A program made the position numbers and the translations under genes. Below the pieces are notes generated by a model. That model saw only the letters and a list, made by a program, of their open reading frames with translations, did no database searches and was not told the DNA's origin. From JAKAXG01 sp035702985 (GTDB lineage Bacteria; Actinomycetota; Acidimicrobiia; Acidimicrobiales; Palsa-688): a DNA stretch of 64,000 bases. Shown here piece after piece: positions 53,459 through 62,298 of this stretch (the first letter of the stretch is position 1; each line of letters begins with the position of its first letter). Where the stretch lies: assembly GCA_035702985.1 (NCBI GenBank), contig DASSZD010000115.1, forward strand, positions 1-64,000, in the 5' to 3' direction.

Positions 53459-53941
53459 ATGAGCCCGGCCTCCGGCCCCACCCCGGCGGTGACCGTCGCG
53501 GCCCGGGCCGGGGTCGAGTTCCGCGTCCACCGCTACGACCACGATCCCGACGCCCCGTCCTACGGGACCGAGGCCGCCGAGGCTCTCGGCCTGGACCCCG
53601 ACCGGGTGTTCAAGACGCTGGTGGTGCTGGTCGACACCCGCCCCACCGTGGCCGTCGTGGCGGTGTCGGGGGAGCTGGACCTCAAGGCGCTGGCCGCCGC
53701 CATGGGCGCCCGCAGGGCGGCCATGGCCCATCCGGCCGAGGCGGAGCGCCTGACCGGTTACGTGGTGGGCGGGATCAGCCCCCTGGGCCAGAAGCGCCGG
53801 CTGCCCACCGTGCTCGACGCCGGAGCGCAACGCTGGCCCACCATCTACGTCAGCGCCGGCCGGAGGGGACTCGAACTGGAGATTGCACCGGCCGACCTGG
53901 CCCGCCTGACCGGCGCCACGGTGGCCGCGGTCGGCCGATAG
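53459..53941 (+). CDS. ybaK: Cys-tRNA(Pro)/aminoacyl-tRNA deacylase YbaK
   Basis: A 160-residue YbaK/EbsC protein that hydrolyses Cys-tRNA(Pro) formed by prolyl-tRNA synthetase error. The signature is visible: GLDPDRVFKTLVVL (about 43-56), the GELDLKALAAAMGARR segment and VVGGISPLGQKRRLPTVLD near 101-119, which holds the conserved GGxSPxG motif. GGAGGG precedes the ATG by 4 nt. A hairpin follows the stop. Confidence 0.9.
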   Translation: MSPASGPTPAVTVAARAGVEFRVHRYDHDPDAPSYGTEAAEALGLDPDRVFKTLVVLVDTRPTVAVVAVSGELDLKALAAAMGARRAAMAHPAEAERLTGYVVGGISPLGQKRRLPTVLDAGAQRWPTIYVSAGRRGLELEIAPADLARLTGATVAAVGR

Positions 53942-53952
53942 ACCGGCCCGTT

Positions 53953-53967
53953 GGCAGCGCCGCTGCC
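53953..53967. terminator. Bidirectional hairpin between ybaK and a small membrane-protein gene
   Basis: GGCAGC-GCC-GCTGCC, 6-bp arms around a 3-nt loop, 12 nt past the ybaK stop and 11 nt from the convergent gene's stop; flanking GACC/GGTC could extend the stem. Confidence 0.5.
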
Positions 53968-53977
53968 GGTCCCGGCG

Positions 53978-54145
53978 CTAGTGGATCCGGTGGTAGAGCC
54001 CGTAGCCGCCGAGCACGACCGCGCACACCAGGATGGCCGCCATCAGCACTGCGAAGACGAAGTCCGCCTTGCGGGTGACCAGGGCGTAGATCCCGAGGAT
54101 CTGGGCCAGCACCAGCAGCGCGGCGGCCGAGTAGATAAGTGTCAC
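53978..54145 (-). CDS. 55-residue two-helix membrane protein
   Basis: A small open frame starting with GTG at 54145 and ending in TAG at 53978-53980. The product has 55 residues in two hydrophobic segments (IYSAAALLVLAQILGIYALV and FAVLMAAILVCAVVLGGYGL) joined by the charged turn TRKAD and ending YHRIH, a helical hairpin. Its GTG overlaps the stop of the NadD-like gene (GTGA), so it is translationally coupled. No known family is recognised; coupling and the clean two-helix pattern support it being real. Confidence 0.7.
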   Translation of the reverse strand: MTLIYSAAALLVLAQILGIYALVTRKADFVFAVLMAAILVCAVVLGGYGLYHRIH

Positions 54146-54786
54146 TCCTCGGAAGAGTCGGTTGCAGCGGGCATCGGCGAGAGGCTAGCCGTCCCGGCTG
54201 TGGAGGTCCCGGCATGACGGGCCCGCAGGTAGCGCTCCGGGTCGCTCCACGCCCCGGTGTCGATGTCGAAGCGGGCCGCCTCGGGGAGCATCCACTCCCG
54301 CCGCCCGGCTCGCGCCATCGTGGACGACACCTCCAGGTGCTCGTCGCCCACCTGCAGCACCCGGGTGGTCGGGGTGAGCGACGACGGCGGCGGGCTGCCG
54401 GCCCGCAGGGCCAGCAGGACCGGCGGGAGCGACGCCACCGCCGCGTCCCGGGCTGCTTCGGAATCCCCGTACCAGGCCGGGTCCGTCACCTGGTGCCACT
54501 TGTCGAGACCCATGATCACCGTGTCGTAGCCCCGGCACACGTCTGCGATCAGGCGCCCGTCGCTGACCTCGATGCCCAGCCAGGGGCGCCCGGCGGCCAC
54601 CGCCGAGAGGACGGCCAGCCGGTCCTCGAACGACGGCACCTCGGGAGCCTTGCCGAGCGGCCGGCGGGACACCACCAGGTCCACCCGGCTGAGGCCGGCC
54701 TGCCGCCGGGCCGCCTCGGCCACGGCCAGGTGGGCCACGGTGGGCGGGTCGAACGTGCCCGGATAGGCGCCGATCGGACCCGCCAC
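54142..54786 (-). CDS. NadD-like nucleotidyltransferase (diverged)
   Basis: A 214-residue protein with the alpha/beta-phosphodiesterase cytidylyltransferase fold. The N-terminus is GAYPGTFDPPTVAHLAVAEAA, where NadD would have GGTFDPxHxGH; here the first histidine is Thr and the Gly is Ala. The second motif is EVSSTMARAGR where ISSTxIR is usual. Nicotinate-mononucleotide adenylyltransferase is the nearest named function, but the changed nucleotide-binding motif means the substrate may differ. Disordered residues end the protein. It is coupled to the 55-residue membrane protein and follows ahcY by 10 nt. Confidence 0.72.
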   Translation of the reverse strand: MAGPIGAYPGTFDPPTVAHLAVAEAARRQAGLSRVDLVVSRRPLGKAPEVPSFEDRLAVLSAVAAGRPWLGIEVSDGRLIADVCRGYDTVIMGLDKWHQVTDPAWYGDSEAARDAAVASLPPVLLALRAGSPPPSSLTPTTRVLQVGDEHLEVSSTMARAGRREWMLPEAARFDIDTGAWSDPERYLRARHAGTSTAGTASLSPMPAATDSSEE

Positions 54787-54796
54787 CGCCCGCCCC

Positions 54797-56224
<1,428 letters not shown>

Positions 56225-56330
56225 TGTGGCTCCTAGCTTTGTCCATGGGAAAAAAGGGAGGACGCGCGCGCCTGAAGCGGGATCCCCCAGGCTGGGGCCT
56301 TCAAGCCCTTCCCATCTGGTCAGCCCGGCA
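56225..56330 (-). promoter_or_regulatory. Structured 5' leader of ahcY
   Basis: About 100 nt of the minus strand before the TTG. CCCCAG-G-CTGGGG (56285-56297) and GGGC/GCCC (56295-56298 with 56105-series absent; partner 56305-56308) share the GGGG run, so the two hairpins are mutually exclusive, as in attenuators and riboswitches. I could not match a SAM or SAH riboswitch consensus. Confidence 0.35.
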
Positions 56331-56358
56331 GGTCCCACAATAACCGCCGGGTCCCGGT

Positions 56359-56364
56359 ACCTTC
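56359..56364 (+). promoter_or_regulatory. Candidate leaderless promoter (-10 TACCTT)
   Basis: TACCTT ends 7 nt before the ATG at 56372, in the region divergent from ahcY. Confidence 0.45.
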
Positions 56365-56371
56365 CGGAGCC

Positions 56372-57082
56372 ATGACTGCGTCGCGCATCCTCGTCATCGC
56401 CGCCCACCCCGACGACATCGACTTCGGCGCGGCCGGCTCGGTGGCCGCCTGGACCTCGGCCGGGGCGGAGGTGGCCTACTGCGTGGTCACCGACGGTGAC
56501 GCCGGCGGGTTCGACGACGGGGTGCCCCGGGAGGACATGCCGGGCCTGCGCCGGGCCGAGCAGACCGCGGCGGCGGCCGCCGTCGGAGTGAGCGAGGTGG
56601 CGTTCCTGGGCTACCCGGACGGGCGGCTCGAGGTGTCGATGGACCTGCGCCGGGACCTGGCCCGGGTGATACGGCAGGTGAAGCCCGACCGGGTGGTGTG
56701 CCAGTCCCCGGAACGCAACTACGACCGCATTTTCGCCAGTCACCCGGATCACCTGGCCGCCGGCGAGGCCACGCTGTGCGCCGTGTACCCCGACGCCCGC
56801 AACCCCTACACCTTCCCGGAGCTGCTGGCCGGCGGGTTCGGCCGCCATGTGGTGTCGGAGGTGTGGATGATGGGAACCCCGAACCCGAACGTGTGGGTCG
56901 ACGTGACCGCCACCTTCGACAAGAAGCTGGCCGCCCTGCGGGCCCACGTCAGCCAGGAGACCGACCGCGACGGCCGGCTGGAGGAGTGGATGCGGGGCTG
57001 GCTCACCGAGCAGGCCCGCGCCGGTGGCCTGCCCGACGGGACGCTGGCGGAGGGGTTCCGCCGGATGGACACCTCGGAGTAG
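56372..57082 (+). CDS. PIG-L/LmbE family zinc deacetylase
   Basis: A 236-residue zinc-dependent N-deacetylase. The AHPDD metal motif is at about 11-15 (IAAHPDDIDFG) and the third ligand is the histidine pair SHPDHLAAGE (about 128-137). Relatives include MshB/Mca of mycothiol metabolism and GlcNAc-PI deacetylases. No mycothiol genes are next to it, so the substrate is open. It converges with ferrochelatase. Confidence 0.87.
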   Translation: MTASRILVIAAHPDDIDFGAAGSVAAWTSAGAEVAYCVVTDGDAGGFDDGVPREDMPGLRRAEQTAAAAAVGVSEVAFLGYPDGRLEVSMDLRRDLARVIRQVKPDRVVCQSPERNYDRIFASHPDHLAAGEATLCAVYPDARNPYTFPELLAGGFGRHVVSEVWMMGTPNPNVWVDVTATFDKKLAALRAHVSQETDRDGRLEEWMRGWLTEQARAGGLPDGTLAEGFRRMDTSE

Positions 57083-57113
57083 CGCCCGGCCCGCCCGATC
57101 CCCGGCGTCGGGG

Positions 57114-58085
57114 TCAGGAGGGGAGCGCGCCGCGGCTCGCCGGCGGGGGCGGGCAGCATCCCGGCCAACACCACTGCGGCACGCCGCCGGACGCCTCGAG
57201 CTCGTCGACCAGGTCGGCGACCATGCTCACGAACGCCGGGGCGGTGCCCGGAGTGGCGCTGCGCACGAAGCGGATCCCCCGGGCCCCGGCCGCCTCGGCG
57301 GCTTGGACGTCGAGGTCGTACACCACCTCCATGTGGTCCGAGACGAACCCGATGGGGGCCACCACCACCGCCCCCGTGGCCGCCGGCAGCTCCCCGATGG
57401 CCTGCACCACGTCCGGGCCCAGCCACGGCTGCTGCGGGGAGCCCGACCGGCTCTGGTACACCAGCCGCACACGGGTCGCCTCCACCCCGGCGGCCGCCGC
57501 CACCCGGGCCGCGGTGTCGGCCAGCTGGCGTTGGTAATCGCAGGTGGCGGCCATGGACTCGGGGATGCTGTGGGCCGACATCAGGACCGGGGCGTCCGGC
57601 CCGGCGGCGGCGACGGCCCGGGCCAGCCCGTCGGCCAGCGGGCCGACGAAGCCGGCGTGGTCGAAGAACGGGCGGAGCTTCACCAGGCCGGGGGCGCCCG
57701 GGCCGACCTCGGCCCGGGCCCGTTCCATGTCCTCGATGTACTGGCGGCAGCCGCTGTAGGACGAATAGGCGGACGTGGCCAGCACCGCGGCCCGGCCGAC
57801 CCCGTCATCACGCATGCGGGCGAGCGTGTCGGCCAGGTATGGATGCCAGTTGCGGTTGCCCCAGTACACCGGGCGGTCCATCCGCTCCCGGAGGGCGGAG
57901 AGCAGGGCCCGGTTCTGGTCGTTGATGGGGCTGCGGCCCCCGAAGCGCAGGTAGTTCTCCTCCACCTGGCGGACCCGCTCCGGCGGGACCGGCCGGCCCC
58001 GGAGGACGTTGGCCAGGAACGGTCTCACGTCCTCGGGACCCTCGGGTCCGCCGAACGACAGCAGCAGCAGGGCGTCGAACCTCAC
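57114..58085 (-). CDS. cpfC: Coproporphyrin ferrochelatase with 2Fe-2S cysteines
   Basis: A 323-residue ferrochelatase that inserts Fe2+ into coproporphyrin III in the actinobacterial heme route. It begins DALLLLSFGGPEGPEDV, has the catalytic H172 (SAHSIPES) and EMVYD-like HMEVVYDLD near the end. Cysteines C113 (YSGCRQY) and C306, C310 and C311 (WCWPGCC) match the pattern of the iron-sulfur cluster of mycobacterial ferrochelatase, though the spacing at the C-terminus differs a little. GTG start with a TAGGCT box 6 nt upstream. Confidence 0.92.
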   Translation of the reverse strand: MRFDALLLLSFGGPEGPEDVRPFLANVLRGRPVPPERVRQVEENYLRFGGRSPINDQNRALLSALRERMDRPVYWGNRNWHPYLADTLARMRDDGVGRAAVLATSAYSSYSGCRQYIEDMERARAEVGPGAPGLVKLRPFFDHAGFVGPLADGLARAVAAAGPDAPVLMSAHSIPESMAATCDYQRQLADTAARVAAAAGVEATRVRLVYQSRSGSPQQPWLGPDVVQAIGELPAATGAVVVAPIGFVSDHMEVVYDLDVQAAEAAGARGIRFVRSATPGTAPAFVSMVADLVDELEASGGVPQWCWPGCCPPPPASRGALPS

Positions 58086-58091
58086 GGCCTC

Positions 58092-58097
58092 AGCCTA
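58092..58097 (-). promoter_or_regulatory. Candidate leaderless promoter (-10 TAGGCT) of cpfC
   Basis: On the minus strand TAGGCT ends 6 nt before the GTG at 58085. Confidence 0.45.
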
Positions 58098-58150
58098 AGA
58101 GGCGGCCCGACGTTCTCCTGCGGGCGGCCGGTCCGCCCGGGCCGGACCGG

Positions 58151-59200
58151 TCAGCCCTGCCGCCACACGTCCCGGTTCTGGTACCCCCAGTTGACGCAGT
58201 CCTGGTAGGTCGGCTCCCAGATGTCCAGCCGGTGGCCCTTGATGGCGCCGCCGGTGTCCTGGGCGATCCTCTCGCCGACGCCGGCGATCCAGATGTGCGT
58301 GCCGAGGGGTATCACCGACGGGTCCACGGCCACCGTCTGGCCGCTGGTGTAGGCGCCGCTGGCGGTGGTCCCGGAGTTGTCGTAGCAGGTGACACCGAAG
58401 GCGCCCAGGTCGGTCCCGCTGGGACCCGACGCAGCCTGCACGGCGGTGGGAGGAGGCGGCGGGGTGGGGGCTGTGGCCAGCCAGTAGCCGCCACCGCTCG
58501 GGGTGGGTGCCACCGCCGTGACCTGGGTGCCCCCGGCTTCCGGCGAGGCGCTCCCGTGGAACCCGGCGTCGCCGTAGCTGAACACCCCGCCATCGGCGGC
58601 GGCCAGCCAGTAGCCGTTGCCGGTCGGGCTGGCGGCCATGCCCACGATGGGGGCGCTCAGCTTCTCCCCGCCGGTGGAGCCGTAGAAGGTGGCGTCGCCG
58701 TAGCTGAAGATGCCGCCGTCGGCGGCCACCAGCCAGTAGCCGTGCCCCGAGGCGGTGGGGGCCATGCCGACGATGGGCTGGTTGAGGTGCTGGCCGCCGG
58801 TGGAGCCGTAGAAGGTGGCGTCGCCGTAGCTGAAGATGCCGCCGTCGGCGGCTACCAGCCAGTAGCCGTGCCCCGAGGGGGTGGGGGCCATGCCCACCAC
58901 CGGCTTGGCTGTCGACGATCCCGGCGATCCCAGGTAGGACGCGTCGCCGAAGGCCTGGACCACGCCCGGAGCGCTGGTCGGCGACGACGCCGCGCTCAGG
59001 GCCACGGCGGTGGCCGGGAGGGCGGTGGTGGGTACGGAGGACTGGGCGAAGGCCGCCGCGCCGAGCAGCGCCAGCGGCACGGCGGAGACCACCGCCGCCG
59101 AGCGGGAGACCCGTCCGGGCCGGCGGCGGCGCCACCTCGGGGACGGCTTCCCGGGCGCGTCGGGATCAGGGGACAGACAGGTACTGCAGGTTGTTGGCAC
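58151..59200 (-). CDS. Secreted protein with GYWLVAADGG repeats and a C-terminal 3D domain
   Basis: A 349-residue exported protein. A basic N-terminus and hydrophobic run (about 30-55) form the signal. Four repeats of about 40 residues (about 85-245) carry GYWLVAADGGIFSYGDA and a FYGS end; the two central ones are nearly identical at the DNA level (58660-58850). A Pro-rich linker leads to a 3D domain (about 270-345) with the three aspartates in YDNSG, VAVDPSVIPLG and AQDTGG, the active site of MltA/YabE-type lytic transglycosylases. It should cut or remodel cell wall. The GTG start has GAAAGGG about 10 nt upstream. Confidence 0.85.
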   Translation of the reverse strand: MPTTCSTCLSPDPDAPGKPSPRWRRRRPGRVSRSAAVVSAVPLALLGAAAFAQSSVPTTALPATAVALSAASSPTSAPGVVQAFGDASYLGSPGSSTAKPVVGMAPTPSGHGYWLVAADGGIFSYGDATFYGSTGGQHLNQPIVGMAPTASGHGYWLVAADGGIFSYGDATFYGSTGGEKLSAPIVGMAASPTGNGYWLAAADGGVFSYGDAGFHGSASPEAGGTQVTAVAPTPSGGGYWLATAPTPPPPPTAVQAASGPSGTDLGAFGVTCYDNSGTTASGAYTSGQTVAVDPSVIPLGTHIWIAGVGERIAQDTGGAIKGHRLDIWEPTYQDCVNWGYQNRDVWRQG

Positions 59201-59391
59201 AGCGGGGTGACCCTTTCGTCAGCGCGCTGGCCTAGATCGCAGGCGGCTCCGCACAGAGCAGGGAAGAAAGGGGGGAGATGCGGACCAGCGCGGGCCTCCG
59301 CCGGAAAGGGAAGGGCGGAGGTTGGCTTCTGGCTCCCTGCCGGCGGTCTCTGGGACGGTCACCCGGGGGCCTTGTCGTTTCTCGGCCGCAC
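59201..59391 (-). promoter_or_regulatory. Long (~185-nt) leader of the 3D-domain protein gene
   Basis: The minus strand between the candidate -10 and the GTG has no frame. It contains GCCGAGAAAC, CCCCCGGGTGACC and AGCCAACCTCCGCC in that order, which loosely recall elements of the c-di-AMP riboswitch that often precedes rpf and 3D genes, but the match is weak. Inverted repeats (CCTCCGCC/GGCGGAGG around 59300-59330) are strong enough to fold. Confidence 0.3.
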
Positions 59392-59419
59392 ACGATAGCC
59401 AACCCGGAGTGAAATTCAA
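59392..59419 (-). promoter_or_regulatory. Candidate promoter of the 3D-domain protein gene
   Basis: On the minus strand TTGAAT (59419-59414) and TATCGT (59397-59392) are separated by 16 nt, close to a vegetative promoter. It overlaps the inverted repeat at 59408-59446. Confidence 0.4.
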
Positions 59420-59446
59420 ACACAACCGGCAGTGACAAATTTCACT
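59408..59446. repeat. AGTGAAATT/AATTTCACT inverted repeat in A+T-rich patch
   Basis: 9-bp perfect arms at 59408-59416 and 59438-59446, with AGTGACA inside at 59431-59437. The patch is clearly richer in A+T than its surroundings. It could be an operator, or like 7803-7890, a remnant insertion-sequence end with ~22-bp spaced repeats. Confidence 0.5.
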
Positions 59447-59479
59447 GGAAGTTGCGTTCAGGTTTCGGCCAGATGACGA

Positions 59480-60880
59480 TTAGGTGGCGATCTTCGGGGG
59501 TATAACGCCGCCCCGCAGCTCGGCCAGCCGGCCGGCGACGTGAAGGGCGCTGCGGTCCTCCAGGAACGGGCCCACCACCTGGACCCCGACCGGCAGGCCC
59601 GCCGGGGTCCGGCCCACCGGCACCACGGTCGAGGGCAGGTACGCCATGCCGACCAGACCGGTCCAGGCGAGGGTCTCCGACTGCGGCCGGGACCGGCCGT
59701 TGATGACGACGTAGCGGTCGGCGATGGTCCCGTCGGTGTCGTGGGGGAACGGCAGCATCGGCATCACCGGGCAGAGCAGCACGTCGTAGTGGCGGAACCA
59801 TTCGGACCACACCCGCCGCACGCCGGCCCTCTCCTCGGACACCTGCAGCCAGGCCCGGTGGTTGCCGGCCAGCGCCTCGCCCACCGCCGGCTCCAGGCTC
59901 ACCGACACCGCGGCCAGCAGCAGGGACGTGAACAGCGCCGCCACCCGGTCCAGGGCCAGCGGTGGCCGGGCGTCCTCGACCCGGGCGCCGGCGTCGGCCA
60001 GGCTGTCGGCGGCCTGGCGCAGCAGGGTGAGAGCCTCCCGGTCGACGGGGCAGGCCGGGTCGTCCAGCCACAGCCCCACCCGGTAGCCCGTCAGGTCCCG
60101 ATGACGGGGCGGGGGCAGGGTCAGCTGCCACGCCACCGCGTCCTCGTCGTCGGGGCCGGCCATGACCTCGAGCAGGAGCTCGAGGTCGTCGACCGAGCGG
60201 GCCAGCGGGCCGAAGACGTTGATGTCGGAGTCCACGACCCCGCCGCCCACCCGGTCCAGGTAGCCCCGCTGGGAGACCACGCCGAAGCTGGGCTTGTGGC
60301 CGCAGATGCCGCAGAAGCTGGACGGGATACGGATGGACCCGCCGATGTCGGTGCCGGTCTCGAACGCGGTCAGCCCGGCTGCCACAGACGCGGCCGGGCC
60401 GCCCGACGAGCCGCCCGGGGTGAGGGTCGGATCCCACGGGTTGTTGGTGACACCGAACACGTCGTTGTAGGTCTGGATGTCGCCCGACCATTCCGGCACG
60501 TTGGTCTTGCCCACCACCACGGCCCCGGCCCGCCGCAGGCGGGACACCACCGGGGCGTCGGCCGCCGGCATGTGGTCGGCGAGGGCCGGGGAGCCGCCCG
60601 TCGAGCGCATGCCGGCCACCTCGATGGCGTCCTTGACCGTCATCGGCAGCCCGTGCAGCGGGCCGGTCGCCCCGCCCCGGGCGGTCTGCTCGTCGGCGGC
60701 GGCGGCCTCGCGGTAGGCCCGTTCGGCGTCGAGGGTGACCACCGCGTTCAGCTGGGGGTTGAGCCTGTCGATCCGTCCCAGGTACAGCTCCAGCAGCTCC
60801 CGGCTGGACAGCTCCCGCCGGCGGATCATGTCGGCCAGTCGGCCGGCCGGGAGCAGCGCCAGATCGGTGTCGGAAGCCAT
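59480..60880 (-). CDS. Amidase (amidase-signature family)
   Basis: A 466-residue amidase with the Ser-cisSer-Lys triad: Lys in LPMTVKDAIEV (about 82), cis-Ser and nucleophile region GGSSGGPAASVAAGL (about 157) and GTDIGGSIRIPSSFCG (about 180). It hydrolyses amides or carbamates; relatives include GatA and nylon-oligomer or indoleacetamide hydrolases. There are no gatB or gatC genes nearby, so a catabolic role is likelier than Gln-tRNA synthesis. The gene lies 21 nt after the FAD oxidase on the same strand. Confidence 0.88.
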   Translation of the reverse strand: MASDTDLALLPAGRLADMIRRRELSSRELLELYLGRIDRLNPQLNAVVTLDAERAYREAAAADEQTARGGATGPLHGLPMTVKDAIEVAGMRSTGGSPALADHMPAADAPVVSRLRRAGAVVVGKTNVPEWSGDIQTYNDVFGVTNNPWDPTLTPGGSSGGPAASVAAGLTAFETGTDIGGSIRIPSSFCGICGHKPSFGVVSQRGYLDRVGGGVVDSDINVFGPLARSVDDLELLLEVMAGPDDEDAVAWQLTLPPPRHRDLTGYRVGLWLDDPACPVDREALTLLRQAADSLADAGARVEDARPPLALDRVAALFTSLLLAAVSVSLEPAVGEALAGNHRAWLQVSEERAGVRRVWSEWFRHYDVLLCPVMPMLPFPHDTDGTIADRYVVINGRSRPQSETLAWTGLVGMAYLPSTVVPVGRTPAGLPVGVQVVGPFLEDRSALHVAGRLAELRGGVIPPKIAT

Positions 60881-60888
60881 CGGCCCGG

Positions 60889-60894
60889 ACGGTA
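60889..60894 (-). promoter_or_regulatory. Candidate leaderless promoter (-10 TACCGT) of the amidase gene
   Basis: On the minus strand TACCGT ends 8 nt before the ATG at 60880, overlapping the end of the FAD oxidase gene's trailer. Confidence 0.4.
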
Positions 60895-60901
60895 CCAGCC
60901 C

Positions 60902-62281
60902 TCAGCCGGCCAGCAGCACGCCGGGGTTCAGCAGGCCGGCCGGGTCCACCGCCGCCTTCACGGCCCGCATCACGGCCAGCTCCGAAGGGGAGCGGGACAG
61001 GTGCAGCCAGGCCGCCTTGGCCCGGCCGATGCCGTGCTCGGCGCTGATCGACCCGTCCATGGACGCCACCAGCTCGAGGACGGCCTCGTCCACCGATTCG
61101 TCGTCGGCCGGGGGGCCGATCACGTTGACGTGGAGGTTCCCGTCCCCCACGTGGCCGAACAGGATCAGCCGGGATCCGGGGGCGGCCGCCCCGACGACCC
61201 GACGGACGGCCGCCTCGAACTCGGCCAGCCGACCCCGGGGGAGGGTCACGTCCAGCTTGTGGGGGACGCCCACGGACGAGATGGCCTCGGTGTGGCGCTC
61301 CCGGTAGGCCCACAGCCGGGCCTGGCCGGCCGGGTCCACGGCCACGGCGGTGGCGTCGTCGGGCAGGTCCAGCCCCGACAGGGCCTCGAAGAACGCCTCG
61401 CTGGGATCGGTCAGCCCGGCGCACTCCAGCAGGAGGTACGCCGGCCAGGGCCGGCCCAGAGGGGCGGCCAGGCCGGAGTGCGAGCGGACCAGCTCCAGGC
61501 CCTCGGCGAAGAAGATCTCGGCCGCCTGGAGCCCCTCGACCCGCCGGCGGACCGTCTCGACCGCGGCCAGGGCCTCGGCCGTGCCGGGCAGGCCCAGCAG
61601 GGCCACCACCCGCTCGGGGTGGTCGGGGACCAGCCTCAGGCGGGCGGCGGTCACCACCGCCAGGGTGCCCTCCGAGCCGATCAGCATCTGCGACAGGTCG
61701 TAGCCGGTGTTGTCCTTGATCAGGCCGCTCAGCCGGGACACCACCGTCCCGTCGGCCAGCACCGCCTCCAGCCCCACCACCTGCGTGCGCATGGGGCCGT
61801 AGCGCAGCACGTGCAGGCCTCCGGCGTTGGTGGCCACCATGCCGCCGACGGTGGCGCTGTCCCGGGCGGCCAGATCGACCGGGAACACCAGACCCCGGGC
61901 CGACGCCGCCGTCTGCAGCCGGGCCAGCGTCACCCCGGCTCCGGCGGTCACCTGGGCGGCCGCCTCGTCCACCGGCCCCAGGCTGTCCAGACGGGTGGTG
62001 CTCAGCAGCACCGGTCGGGGACCGCCGGCGGACTCGGGGGCCGGGACCCCGCCGCCGACCAGACCGGTGTTGCCGCCCTGCACCACCACCGGGGTTCGTT
62101 GCGCCGAGCACTCGGCCAGCACTGCGGCCACCTCGGCGGTGGAGCCGGGCCGCACCACCACGGCCGCCGGGCCGTGGAAGCGTCGGGTCCAGTCGACCTC
62201 GTAGGGGGCTCGCACGTCGTTGTCGACCAGCACCTGCGAAGGGCCGACGATGGCGGTCAGGGCGTCATTGAGTCCAGGCAT
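60902..62281 (-). CDS. FAD-linked oxidase (D-lactate/glycolate dehydrogenase GlcD type)
   Basis: A 459-residue flavoprotein with an N-terminal PCMH FAD-binding domain (about 25-215, VVVQGGNTGLVGGGVP at about 68-83 and DSATVGGMVATNAGG) and a C-terminal FAD-oxidase domain containing the GHVGDGNLHVNVIGPP and SAEHGIGRAK signatures. It oxidises a 2-hydroxy acid (D-lactate, 2-hydroxyglutarate or glycolate). The start is 18 nt from the divergent crotonase gene, so their promoters overlap. Confidence 0.9.
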   Translation of the reverse strand: MPGLNDALTAIVGPSQVLVDNDVRAPYEVDWTRRFHGPAAVVVRPGSTAEVAAVLAECSAQRTPVVVQGGNTGLVGGGVPAPESAGGPRPVLLSTTRLDSLGPVDEAAAQVTAGAGVTLARLQTAASARGLVFPVDLAARDSATVGGMVATNAGGLHVLRYGPMRTQVVGLEAVLADGTVVSRLSGLIKDNTGYDLSQMLIGSEGTLAVVTAARLRLVPDHPERVVALLGLPGTAEALAAVETVRRRVEGLQAAEIFFAEGLELVRSHSGLAAPLGRPWPAYLLLECAGLTDPSEAFFEALSGLDLPDDATAVAVDPAGQARLWAYRERHTEAISSVGVPHKLDVTLPRGRLAEFEAAVRRVVGAAAPGSRLILFGHVGDGNLHVNVIGPPADDESVDEAVLELVASMDGSISAEHGIGRAKAAWLHLSRSPSELAVMRAVKAAVDPAGLLNPGVLLAG

Positions 62282-62298
62282 CTGCCAATGTTCTAGCC

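Noticed and set aside
56225..56330. Known SAM or SAH riboswitch before ahcY
   Set aside because: Location and folding are suggestive, but no conserved core of SAM-I, SAM-II, SAM-IV or SAH classes could be matched by eye.
59540..62296. A 918-codon frame on the plus strand opposite amidase and FAD oxidase
   Set aside because: No domain, no ribosome site and low-complexity composition; the opposite strand encodes two complete enzymes.
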